This document shows positions 49,724-61,089 of a stretch of 64,000 nucleotides of DNA, piece after piece (position 1 is the first letter of the stretch; each line of letters starts with the position of its first letter). A program made the position numbers and the translations under genes. The notes beneath the pieces were generated by a model, which was given only the letters and a program-made list of their open reading frames with translations, was not told where the DNA came from and searched no databases. This DNA comes from Paragonimus westermani (taxonomy: Eukaryota; Platyhelminthes; Trematoda; Plagiorchiida; Troglotrematidae), in the NCBI GenBank assembly GCA_008508345.1, contig QNGE01000125.1, forward strand, positions 140,776-204,775, written 5' to 3'.

Positions 49724-50652
49724 GACGCTTGTCCAAACAGATGACGCCTTGCTGAAATCCATTGTTTTTCACTAGGCTGTAACATCCGCTGCTAGTGGGC
49801 CTATCGTCCAGCCCCACTGCAGTGGTAACTGTAAGGCGCAGTGGTTACATGACTCAGCATTCGTGTGACTCGTTCCAAACCGTGTCATGTTACCATCGCA
49901 CGAAAAGGGTCCAGTCACACAAAAGGGGAACTGGGTTGGCAGCTGGCCACTCACCATGCCTAAGACCAGTTTTTCTTGGGGAGGTAGTGTGATGTGGTGA
50001 CTTTATGACCTAGTTGCATCATGTTGGAGGACATATGGTGGGGATAGCAAGGAACCAGTTTTCTTAGTAAGAAACTCAAGCATCTCACTGTACACTATGG
50101 TGGACATTCCTTGTGCATTTGGAAAGGTCTTTAGACAGATAAGCCAACTGAACTGTTATCGGTAGGTGGGACTGTCAGCAATTGCCAGCATTAAAATAGT
50201 CACGTCTCGGTAACATTTTACTGTTTCCATCAGGTAATCATTAGATCAGTGGAACACATTTCAAACCAACTTTGTCAATAGCGCAACACAGCTGACCAGC
50301 ACTAGACCCGCTCCGGCACAGTATTAATTCAACGGTTGGCTGATCGCATATATGTCATGGATACACAAAAACTAACGCGTCAATTTATAGATTTCTTGTG
50401 TGTTCATGGCGGATTCTGATTACCTCAACGGATGGAAGTCGAAGCCTATCTAGGCGGACAATCAGTAGTGAATGATGGTCACCTACTCACTGCATCAATC
50501 GTTTGGTTCGTCCAAGCCTACAGTGTGTCCAGCTGACCGGCTCATTCATGCGGTTGATTTGTTGCAGACTGTTGTGACTGTTGATTGGCGTGTTATCGGT
50601 GTGCTGTAATGCGGTGGGCTTGTCTAATCGCAGGTTACTGATGATTAGTGGG

Positions 50653-50757
50653 CGGATTTGGTTTATTTTCAAGTTCACCATCACTCACATTTGATCGCAG
50701 CGTTCGCATTCAGATAGACCTTCCAGACAGCCTCCTTCGAAAGAGGCTGTCTGGAAA
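50653..50757 (-). repeat. tRNA-hammerhead SINE 3' end with fold-back, copy 8
   Basis: Minus-strand 3' end of the SINE, starting with the shared tail (GATTTGGTTTATTTTCAAG). It stops at the internal TTCGAA and turns back: TTCCAGACAGCCTC (50721-50734) is the perfect reverse complement of GAGGCTGTCTGGAA (50743-50756), with an eight-base loop. The tRNA head and hammerhead are absent. Confidence 0.75.
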
Positions 50758-50759
50758 AT

Positions 50760-53590
50760 AATCGCAGGGTGTTGAACTCCGTGATTATTTGCGTTTAAGT
50801 TATGGCCGGTCCGCAGTTTTTTTCATACCTCACAATTTTGTATCATTTGCTTCTTTCATCGTACGTTCCAACAAATTCTGTTGACCTGCTTTATTCGACT
50901 AAGTAGGACAATGGCCTGTATGCAGATGAACAGTGACATTTTGTTGAGGTTAATTCGTCCATTTTTACTTATGCCCAAGGTCCTCATTGGTTCTTTTGAG
51001 AGTTACGACTTTTTTCGTCCATCCATAATAACGGGGTAAAAACAACCCATAATTCGACTGCATGCAAACTCCCCCCTTAAAAGCAATGCTGATAGAACTG
51101 ATGACCGGACGCAGATGTGCGTTAATTTATAATGCGACACTTAGTCTTTTCGATCCTCCATTCAGAGTATCTCTGCTTGATGAGTCCAAGCAAGATCAAA
51201 ACCATCCACTATTCTTTATAACATTAGTAACATTTTTATTTTGGTTGCAAAAAGACTTTAGTTCTGAACGATTCAGTGATAGCCTTACTAAAGTCTAACA
51301 CTCTCTCCCGTTATCTATTGTCTTCCCATTAAACCGTTCGATCATTCAATGAACAACTCACTTTGTGTTAACCCCACCTTGATTTTCTTTCATGTAACGG
51401 CCAACTTGTCTTCAGTCTGTCGTTTAGTCTACTCACTGATTTCGTTTTCGTTTTGACCGTCTCATTATTTTGGACAGCATTGGTTACACTGCTTAGTGTT
51501 CATTTAACACTACACACTAGTCAGCCTATAGGTTTTGTACAGTAGAATTTTTCATGAGAAATCACAATCCGTATATTTTATTATATTCCGTTTCATACCG
51601 CACTAAATTGTTGTGTTCACCGATGCCTCTAACATTCGATAATTAGACCCGTCCATTTGCTGGCGTTATCTGTCATAATGGACGCTTAATATTCGTTCTA
51701 TCGACATCGATTAGTCGCTGGTACTTAGCAGTCGGACTCAATGGGCTGCGCGTTACCAATCGAACCTGTAGGTTAGAATTCCGATGCTTCCGATGGTTAT
51801 TACGCGAGGGAACACAATTTGCTTGTAAAAGTGTGTGAAGACTATTCGGTCGTTCAAAATATTCATTTCAAAAGTTCAATCAGGAGAAGGTGTGCTTTGG
51901 CTAAAACCATGACAAGCATTTCGAGCCTGATTCACATTCTGTGGCTCTTGCTGAGTAAGGAGATTTCCGGTGGTCAAAAAATCTGTTAGAAAATACTATG
52001 TGGTTATGTGTATTTCTAAAAAGTTGTCTTTCCAAGCCAAAAGCTGATCAACAAACTATGACAATACTGGCAACGCTGTAATTTGATTGCGCAATTTACT
52101 GAATAACAGAGTTAAAAGGGAAAATCAACCGGGCACTATTGTTACTGCTCGACATGTACCGTACAATCGATCGGTGTATATTTATCCTGAGGAGTTTTTA
52201 TGCTGACTTAGTTCGACACATCGCACAGAGTAGAGTTGCCATGTTGGATGTGCTCGAGAAATATGTTGGTTAGTCTGCCCTTTTTATGTCTACTGAGCGA
52301 AAGCATTAGCATTCAATTTACTGAGTACACACCATGCCCACCAGAGCTGGCACCTTCAAAAGTTCAGTCACAACCGCTTGTGAGCAATGCTCAGGTTGTC
52401 CGATCATTGAATAGAGAGGAACTAGTGGTCACAGATATTTCACTTACGATTAAGTACCTGTAGTGATTACGAAACATCTGATATTTCGTTGTACACTTAC
52501 AATAAACTGGGCATGTACGGCATGTTTGTTCAGGGCTATGAATCTGATGAGCAAAATGAAATCTACACAGGGCATTCTCTCTAGCGACTACAGTGCAAAT
52601 GCAACGTTGAGACCAGTACGAGGTTGAAGTGAAGAGTATGTTCATTAACTATTTCCTGGAAAAAGGGTCAAACCAGGGGTACGCAACACGCCAATGTGAA
52701 TTCGACTAACCTTCACAGACGGTCTGCACGACTGCTTAATGCTGTCCTCCAAACGAATTATTGGCTACGTCGTCGCACCTGATCAATCATTTCGATTACA
52801 ATGGGTTGCCCACAAGTAGACAGATCACCAGAGTGGTAGTCACCCTTCCCCTTGACTTCTTATTCTACAAAAATTTCCATAAGAATTTCGTATGAGACTG
52901 AGACTGCTGTTTCTGTGCGTAGGATCGAGGCTGGCAGACTGGGTGGCCTAATCAAACCCAAAAATCTCCATTCCACCGTAGTTTGCCTAGAAGTACTTAT
53001 CGTCTTCGCTGTTGATACAACTGTATTCACCTTGAACTGTGAATAGGAGCAGCTTCGGATAAAAGCGATTTCCATTTGCCTACAACTGTTCTTTTCCACC
53101 ATGACAGTCGTTGGTTGGGACCACTGTGAGTCCCTTTTGGAAAGCCTGAACTGAGCTTCACATAACCCATTCATTCATTTTCACCCATGCAACACTGGTG
53201 CCCAACACGGGCGTTCTGTGTTCAACCAGACGTAGGCAAATCACTAAGTATGTCAAACAGGTGTGTTGTCATGGGTATAGATAACTAAACACCCTAGGCG
53301 TAGGTTACTTCCTTTAACACTTTCTTTTATAACCTCATATCATGATTATTTGGACCATTTGATACCCACATTCTTTGTGTGATTTTAGATGAGACCTAGT
53401 TGTGAAATCTGCCATACTACTTATTAGTAGTACGATTCCTGTGCTAAGTAGTGGTGTTGGTGGATTCCAGTGTGAACTGTTTATGGAATTCTGTCGAGGC
53501 AGCCGATCCCTTGGATCTTTTGGTGGACTACATATGAGACAAGAGAACGAGTGGGTAACAGAGTCCAAATGTGGAAGTTCCGAGCTCCTG
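50760..53590. other. no recognised gene; one SINE-module fragment
   Basis: No gene seen. Bases 52364-52420 (CCGCTTGTGAGCAATGCTCA and flanks) match, in minus orientation, the spacer between palindromic module and tRNA head of the copy at 36270-36320. Confidence 0.45.
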
Positions 53591-53594
53591 GCGT

Positions 53595-53674
53595 GGCTTC
53601 GTAGCCCATCTGGTAGAGCACTTGCCGTGTTGAGGCATGTTGTGTCTGTCGCTGAATCGAATCCAATCGAAGTC
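53595..53674 (+). pseudogene. tRNA-like pseudogene or SINE head
   Basis: A seven-pair acceptor stem GGCTTCG/CGAAGTC (one G-U) brackets an A box TAGCCCATCTGGTAGAGC (53602-53619) and a B box GAATCGAATCC (53654-53664). The D stem has one mismatch. The anticodon stem forms four pairs around GTGTTGA, which would place GTT in the anticodon position. The T stem is broken and the variable region is too long, so it is not a working tRNA. The open frame at 53402-53725 crosses it and is therefore probably not coding. Confidence 0.5.
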
Positions 53675-53699
53675 CCGAGCTTTCACAATTATGTTTTAT

Positions 53700-56600
53700 C
53701 TAAACTCTTAAATCTGCCACATTAGTTTTGTGTGTGATTTATTCAAATTTTCAGCACTCCAGCATCTTGGACGAATCACTCGATAAAATACAGCAGCTTA
53801 GTTAATTAAAATATCTGTTTTACAGACTGGCATAATGATTCTTTCAGGCTATCGACCTTACCAATGGTCATGAATGACCTTAGGGTAATGGTTGTTGCTC
53901 ATGTCATAAATCACCAAAGATACCAAAGGGCTTGGCTGGCAGTATAACTGAAAAGGTCCAAAAGTATAACTTTGTGGGTGACATTCTGTGATCGCGGCTA
54001 ATGAGACTACAAGGAAGAGTCAGTAACCCTATTATTCACCGTTTATTACAGTCAAATGATGGAGACAATTAATGAACGGTGCATCTGGTGTGTTTCCATT
54101 AGCTGTCTAATAAAATGCCTAAGCACGCGGTCGTTCCGTGTTTTGTTGATGCAGATAACCATTTCGGATCACTGATAACGGTTTGACTCGGTCAACCGTA
54201 TGATTGATGGTCACAACAATTTCCATCAAATTAAGTAATCCTGTTTTTGGTAACCGTAACATTACCTCGTGAACGCACTGACTGTGGGTGCAGCGCTCTT
54301 TAGTTACCAGCCTAAAGCATACCGGTTATTTTATTGACTGACATTTTTGCTCAATGTGATATTCATTAACAGCCGATCAATAAAAGTATGTTTCAATCAT
54401 CTGATTACACCTACTGATACGCGTGATTGACAAGGTGTTTCCCGCGTGATGGCTTGGCGTACAGATCTATACCTAACTGCCATACTACAGAGTAGAGGAT
54501 TCTGATCAGACACGGAATGATGCTTGTGAAATGGAAAGCCCTTGTAGATAAGAGGCTTCATTAAAATTGATTACCTGTGAGGAACTTGTTGTCAAAATCA
54601 GTGTTGGTTCCATGCCATTTTCAACTGTAGGCCACGGAAGCTGCTGCATGCATAACCTATTGAGTATCGGACGGTTCCAAGGACTCAACTTTGGAGTCTT
54701 GTCAGAGTTCCTCCAAACAAAGATGCTCACATAACAGTGGCAAGATTTGTCCATGGCCGAGACATGACTGCTGGACGTGTAAGCGTTCTTCATTCCGTGG
54801 TTTTGTTACTCCACTTCTGCCCAGCAGCTGACCGAAGCCGATACCTACTCAGTCATATTTTCGAGAACTTACTCATTACAAGGTACCGCAGATCCGGAAG
54901 AAAAAGATTGTATGTTTCTGTAGTGTTGTGAGCAGCGAAACGAATGAAAAAGTGTTTATATGTAAGCTAAACAGAAGACCCACAACGATCACCACAGTTG
55001 GTCAATAACGGTTACGTAGTTTCCATCGTCTGACTTTCAGCTAAGTCGAGTTTCGTAATCTAGGCATAATCTCGTATGCAATCTGCCTGTCCAGTTTATT
55101 CGGAATCAGTGTTCCCCATCCGTTTTTGGTTTTGTCCCCGTCGTGATTTTTTGACCAAATGTTCCGTCTGAATTCGTGCACCAGGAACTTTTACAGTACT
55201 TCCCGTGCATGTGGTAATCGCTCCATATGCACTGAAAACAGCTAAATCGGACAACTGGTTACTAAGCTCATTGTGGACTGCTCACCATTTAGTTGAGTCA
55301 GGCTAACATGCAAGTGGGTGATCATGCATTGGCCAATTTGGCCACCACTCAGAACCAAACTAAGTCAACTCAAGCAGGCTATTCTGAAGTGAAGATTGGA
55401 ACTACCCAGAAGGTTAACCTGGAAACACTGTAAACAAATGTGTGAAGGCACACATCAAAGGATTCGAAAGACGTACAGCGTACACACGGATTCTTTTTTA
55501 CTACTCCTAGATTCGATCCACCTGCCTCCAGATCATAGTTGCACACGATTTGGCTATCTTCAGTTTCTGCACATTGCAACAGCGTCTAAAGGGTGAGATT
55601 CAATATATTTGAGGTACAGATCGACCAGATCTCCGTATCCCCCTGACTTTACAAAACAACCTCGGTCGTTGAAACACATACAGTGATAACAAATTTGCTT
55701 TATCGCATCATTGGGCAGTGATATCTTGACTGAAACAGGACGGAGTCAATACCCCGTGATACTGTGATTCGACACAGACCCATATGCATGAAGACTCAAT
55801 CGGTGCGTACGTCTGTGAGACAGTGCGATAGGCCTATTCAAAACAGACGTCCATGTCCAGTATTCAGCCTGCTAACATAAGTCACTCAGTTTTTTCTAAA
55901 AATTTCTGAATTTTTAAGAAAGGCAGAGTCCTCTGTGTTGAAACAAACAGCACTTGGTAAATCGTTACTCACATATCACGGCTGAGCAGCCCGTGGAGTA
56001 TTAGAAATCACCTGTTCCAGCGGCTGTCACTAGCCGTCACGGTTAGTGGGCACCACATAAATCACTCCTCTCTTTTAAAGACTCAGCCGCCTTCTTATGA
56101 TAAGTAGGCATCCATTTTCTTACCAGCGAGATGATAACGTCTGCGATGGGAAACACTGTTCTACATTGTTGCAGCTTACGTCATACCTCATGGTTCCTAC
56201 ACAACCGTGAATGTTCAAGCTTGACCATCACTTCATACACTACCAACAGCACCATCAATGAACGTGCTGTTAATGCGGCCAACTCCACAGTTCGTCATCC
56301 CGAAGTTGGAATATCAGATTTCGTGCTCAAGGTATGAAACTCTACAGTCTGCAAGCTGACTAAGTTACGTGATCCGTAGGCTGAATTAGTGGTTATCGTG
56401 TCGTGTGTAGTTGAATATGGTCTCCGGCATCTAGAAGATATCTCAAAACGACCAGGCAATGACGTGATCAACGGCCATAAGTTTTCCTGCCGATCATGGA
56501 CTAGAGTATCATCCATCAGTATGTGGGTCGTGTGATATGCCCTACAGATGATGGGAAGCTTTTCTGGACAAAACATTCTGAACGAATTTATTGTTTTCTC

Positions 56601-57165
56601 CTTTCTTCATCTTGTTTATCAAGACCAGAATCACTGCCTGCCGGGGATACACTACAAATGAGTACGGGTTAAATCTGGAAATATGTGTCCGTAAGTTTAT
56701 AACCCTAGTTCAACTAAGGTCACCCGCGACATGCCATAGCGATTGAGTACAGATAGTCCAAAATAAGACAGAAATGCATCTTACTGAGAAACACGGATTT
56801 TGTCAGCGTTATTGATACGACTAACCTTGTAACAGCAGCAGTAAGCATTGAGGATTTTTGTTTTTGGATCGATTGGTCACTACAGCAAAAGTTCATTGTG
56901 TATATCGTTATTACGCAGAAGGACCAAGCGGATGCAATCGAGCTGTAACGATCCCTACGAAAATGTTATATCGCGAAGAGAGCGAGCGAACACAACTGAG
57001 CTGGAACGATTCCTACGACGTAATGATATTATACGTGTTGTTCTAACCCCCGAAGAGCCGATACCCAAGCGGACTATGAAGGAGAAAACATTGATCTCCA
57101 GAAAGACAGCTTTTAATGTCTTAGTCCAAAGACAAATTACAAGCGCAGCTCTTGCGTATTTATAG
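53700..57165. other. no recognised gene
   Basis: Nothing firmly recognised. Two overlapping plus-strand frames at 56848-57165 follow an acceptor-like CAGCAGCAG, but neither shows a domain. Confidence 0.4.
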
Positions 57166-57202
57166 CTCGTCAGGCAAACTGGTGAATAATGTTCAAGAAA
57201 AT

Positions 57203-57271
57203 CAGAAGACCGGTTTGCAAGATGGCAATACCATTTCGTATGTTCTCGTCAGTTGCTAACACATAACAGCG
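57203..57271 (-). repeat. inverted duplication, Penelope-side arm
   Basis: The minus-strand sequence from CCGCTGTTATGTGTTAGCAA through CTGACGAGAACATACGAAATGG to ACCGGTCTTCTGATTTTC is repeated on the plus strand at 57879-57948 with scattered differences. Penelope-like elements often carry terminal repeats in direct or inverted order, so this fits a partial terminal repeat. Confidence 0.75.
57217..57256 (-). ncRNA. hammerhead ribozyme of the Penelope-like element
   Basis: Minus strand: stem I 5' strand GCAA (57253-57256), core CTGACGA (57246-57252), GAACATAC in the stem II position (57238-57245), GAAA (57234-57237), stem III ATGG/CCAT around TATTG with TC at the cleavage site (57221-57222), stem I 3' strand TTGC (57217-57220). 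Stem I extends to GTTAGCAA/TTGCAAAC with one A-A mismatch. All core residues are present. The weak point is stem II, which has only one sure pair (G-C). Hammerheads are known in Penelope-like elements, which supports the call. It lies inside the open frame of the nuclease tail. Confidence 0.6.
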
Positions 57272-57878
57272 GAGGTTCAAGGTCAACAGCTTTTGCACAC
57301 AGAGGAGCGGCTTGCTACGCGTGACTAGCAGCGCTTCGAGTGACTTAAGAATGACAAGCTTGTGGTGACGCACCAATACGTGGAAAGCCTTTGTTGGGTC
57401 GACCACATGACCGGTCTCTAGCAGGTGTCTGGCAATCGAAGAAGCCGGCTTGCGTTGTTTGGTAGAGTCGCGTCGGGTCACACCACACATCAAGTCCTCG
57501 ATATACTTTGGCACGTGTTCCTTCATTCTAAGGCGCAGGGATCGATCAGTTCTGCCAGTGTAAACGTCACCGCAGCTGCAGGTGAACTGGTAGATACAGT
57601 GTGAAGTGGACAGCTCTGACGTCCGCGTCTTGATGTGAGGAAGGCTGAGTGACTTGGTGCGACTGAGTAAGCGCATTGTACGTCCTTTGGATGGCCTGCA
57701 TCAGTCATCACATTAGAAACGACATATTACTCTCCTTTGTGCGGTAACTGCATGTACACCGGTTTCTTCGGGACAGACCTTGAACCTCCGTCTACCATGG
57801 TTTTGACTAATGACAGACCAGTGTATACATTGACTTGATGCATGAACTCGATTCGCTTGAATAGTTTTTGATTTTCAC

Positions 57879-57948
57879 CGCTGTTATGTGTTAGCAACTG
57901 ATGAGAACATACGAAATGGTGTTACGATCGTGCAAAACCGGTCTTCTG
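57879..57948 (+). repeat. inverted duplication, distal arm with hammerhead remnant
   Basis: Plus-strand partner of 57203-57271. It has core CTGATGA (57898-57904), GAACATAC and GAAA (57913-57916), but stem III and the stem I 3' strand (GTGC) no longer pair well, so the ribozyme is decayed. It ends at ACCGGTCTTCTGATTTC. Confidence 0.7.
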
Positions 57949-57949
57949 A

Positions 57950-60860
57950 TTTCACTGTTCAAATCCGCAACTGGGGAAGGATGTTTTATATTTCTGAATA
58001 ATGTTCATTTTTCAATGTTCACTATTCAGTGAAAAGCGTCCTGGGTCGATAACAGGCGAATTAGCGTCCAGTATGTAAATCGGCGTAAAAAATAAAAATG
58101 ATTGTGCAATAGAGGAATTCGAGTTTACAAAACTAATAAATGTTTATTGGTTAACTGGACAGTTTTTGGGGGTAGTTAACATCCCCAAAATACAGAAATA
58201 GTCATTCTTCTCGTTCTAGGTCACATTTTATGGGGTTTGGTCAGATCGTGTTGAGACTAATCGCTTTCAACAGCAGTCCATACGTATGACTTTTCATCCG
58301 TCACTAGAGTTTGGGTGTGTATAGTGACTCACACGGTTACCCTTGGAACCGGCGACGCTGGAATACGTGACCGGACTCGGAGGCAAATGGCTGAAAGGAG
58401 GTATTCCACCTTCCTGCACTAATTTTCTAGTTCTGATGACATCGGACAAAATATCACATGAATCCTTTTATACAGACGGCTAGAATATTGAAATAGTTGT
58501 TCAATCGGAAACAGAATTACCAGCATAAGTAGAAGCTTCATTACTAGTAAACTGTAGATTGCATGGTTTTAATTTTGAAGGAACACTAGCGGACAGAAAG
58601 GTGCAAATTCACCAAGAAATTACACTTGATTCTACTACTAGTTCAGTTCGTGGTTGTACTGTACACACCAGTAGTTCTAAAACAAGCCAGTAGCTTCAAT
58701 AACGTGGTAGGCTGCACTATTCAAACCTGTATGCAGTGAGCACGAATTAGTCAAAGCATTAGCCGCCAGTGTTGTTCACCATGAATGTAATGTAGTGTAG
58801 CCACGTGACTGATCGAATCCTTCTGTAAGGGATGAGGCGCACATGCCATGGGCGCCTAGTCAGCGTTTCAATTAATCAGTGGCAACGCTGAGAGAGAGGT
58901 ATGCGGCTCCAAGCACAACACGTAAGTCCGCAGCCCCCCTAACCAAGAGAGAGGCATCTGTTCACTAATGACGTTCGGATGACTGTGTTGCTTACTGGTA
59001 TATGCCATGGAATTTGGCGCGTGAGATTGTAGCCCACACAATTTTATCTCCTTACTGCAAAACAGTGGAAGGCTACACATCGGAGTGAGTTCCTAGTTGG
59101 GCTATGGTTCGACAAAGTGGTCCCACTATCCGTCGGAAGGTTCCGAACAGAGAACCGAGAACAATGAACTTCATAACAGAAGGCTGTAGTGTTTGCCAGA
59201 GTACAAAACTCAAGATGTTCATCTCCGATAGCTCGCCATATACTATTCTCTGAATTGTGGACTGCTTCACATGACTGGCAGTTGGGGAGTAGATCAAGAC
59301 GGAAGCGAAGGTTACTGAGTCAGCCACGTAAATCATCCAGCAATCAAGGTGTATTATATCCGGCTGAACTCAATCTTGACAGATGATAAGAGAAGGCTGA
59401 TATGGCGGATTTTGGGATTTGGGGATTAGAACAATTTGAGAATAAAACTTCCGTTCATCCAACTATAACAATGATAAACGGAATTAGATGACTGGTGGGA
59501 GACCACTCACAGGAAATACTGGAAATGACAGACGGCAGTTGACAACTTTCAGTCATAACAAGTTCAATTCACCAACAGTACCACGCAAGATATTCGACTT
59601 TACGACCTCTAGTTGTAATCACCAAGGGTACGGTAATACGTTTTATAGATCGATATGTTCAGTGGAGTACATACACGACTCATATCACACTGGTATGTGT
59701 ACCCGCAAGAGCACAGCTTTGAAGACCGTCGTGTATAATTTGAAACATAAATCAGCACAGAATCAACCACTGTGGTTTTCGTACCAGATAGCTAGTTTAT
59801 GCTCCTCCAGTGAATAACTGAACGTCACGAAATTCTCCGTCTGAATTGAACGCTGAAGTGAAACACAGATTTTTAAAAAGATTGCAATCTGTTTTCGTCA
59901 TGCGTGAAGATTGGTAACGCACACCAACCTCGAAACCGAATTCTGCTATGTACAGAATTGGAAAAAATCCCATTTCGAGTATCTTCCTTCAACAGTAAAT
60001 AAAAACTGTTCTACTGTCACACAAACATCGATCGCTGCGGCCGATTTACGATTTTCATGTCAGGGTTCCAGGTGTTTATAGGCGTTTGTAACCGTGTACA
60101 AACAATTTATATAGGATGCACAAACCTATTGAGATAATTTCCTGAGATATTCATTGAAACAAAAGTGGGGGAAAAAATCATAGAACGATCCATAACACAA
60201 CTTACGGAATTCGTTACACCTAGTTGCTAATAGAATTTCGATCGTTTTTTGACTCAACATTGTTGATTCAGTAGTTACGCTTAGCATTGCAGTAGTTAAT
60301 GCGGGGTTTATTCGATTCCTTCAGCTAAGAAGAATGTCATCGTTTACCCGGAGAAAAATGCTATCACTCGGTTTGAACCAAACAGAGCGAATTTGTAGTA
60401 GAAACAGTGATGAAGAAAACACCGAAATTTTCGCTAATGGGTTGAGATGTTTTTGTGGTCCATCCACAGAAATTTACGACAGTGGAACTTAGTATCCTAC
60501 AAAGTACACCGGTACACTTACTGGAACCAGCTGATCAATGACAACGTCCTGAATCTGTTAATCGTTTCTCAAAGATTGTTCACAGAACAAAGTGCATTCA
60601 CGCATAACTTTACAGTAAACGGTACAGCACGGTTTCACTATGATGGATATTTAAGTGATTAAAATGGGAGAAAACAGAGAGTGTAGGTATGCCAATCGTC
60701 CATGCACACCAGTTAAGTTTATGGTAAGAAACCGGTGAACTATCTGTTAGATTGTGAGAGAAATAAGCTTATCCGGAGTGGTAAAGTAAACAGAAGGGGT
60801 ACGTTGGCTTAGTCAAGTTGAACCAATTCTAGTTGTGTGTGTGTGTCCGTCCAAACGTTG
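57950..60860. other. no recognised gene; GT microsatellite
   Basis: Nothing gene-like is recognised. A (GT)n run of about 13 bases lies at about 60834-60846. Confidence 0.45.
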
Positions 60861-60904
60861 AAAACTTATTGGTAATAAATATTCAAAATTTTCTCTTTAA
60901 ATTC

Positions 60905-61076
60905 ACAGTGGAGATCACTCACAGTTGACTGAATCTTTTACTCTCACGTAGATTTTTCAGCTACCTCTTGTTACTACACTCTTGTTAGAGCTGGTCAGTG
61001 GTGCATAGCCTTGTCATGATCGAGATTAGGAATCTGACCACGATTTCCTGAAGCCATTGTGTGGACCACTGTGACA
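60905..61076 (-). repeat. tRNA-hammerhead SINE, copy 9 (old)
   Basis: On the minus strand, TGAGGCAGATGTCACAGTGGT, a degraded B box region (ATTCCTAATCTCG), ATGCACCACTGACCAGCTCT where the hammerhead begins, and CAACTGTGAGTGATC at the 3' end appear in family order. The hammerhead core is lost (CTGACCA). The module-like string CCAACCACTTTCACAAGTGA at about 61299 may belong to the same locus. Confidence 0.6.
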
Positions 61077-61089
61077 TCTGCCTCACATT

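Larger units (their letters stand above)
57170..57840 (-). pseudogene. Penelope-like GIY-YIG nuclease domain, best copy
   Basis: Minus strand. The upstream linker SVPKKPVYMQLPHKGE lies near 57725-57775, followed by a stop and frame change. The 168-codon frame 57170-57676 then gives SHCIYQFTCSCGDVYTGRTDRSLRLRMKEHVPKYIE, SSIARHLLETGHVVDPTKAF, and ILKSLEALLVTRSKPLLCVQK. This is the GIY-YIG fold of Penelope-like elements: YQF...VYTG for the two half motifs, Arg in GRTDRSLRLR, and the KEH and SxxARHLxETGH blocks. The core nuclease frame is uninterrupted and looks the least damaged in the window, but the linker is broken and no reverse transcriptase was found upstream. The frame continues into a hammerhead motif at 57217-57256. 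Confidence 0.85.

Noticed and set aside
49838..49885. TAAGGCGCAGTGGTTA as a SINE head
   Set aside because: The A box is good but the B box (CGTTCCAAACC) is poor and too close, and no SINE body follows.
51732..51792. tRNA-like string with ATGGGCTGCGCG and GGTTAGAATTCC
   Set aside because: Box spacing is loosely right, but no acceptor or D stem forms.
52550..52580. CTGATGAGCAAAATGAAATC as a hammerhead
   Set aside because: The seven bases between the core strands cannot form stem II, and stems I and III do not pair.
53402..53725. 107-codon frame as an exon
   Set aside because: It crosses the tRNA-like pseudogene, and the nearest acceptor is followed directly by an in-frame stop.
56848..57165. 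Overlapping plus-strand frames as an exon
   Set aside because: No domain, no convincing donor, and two frames compete equally.
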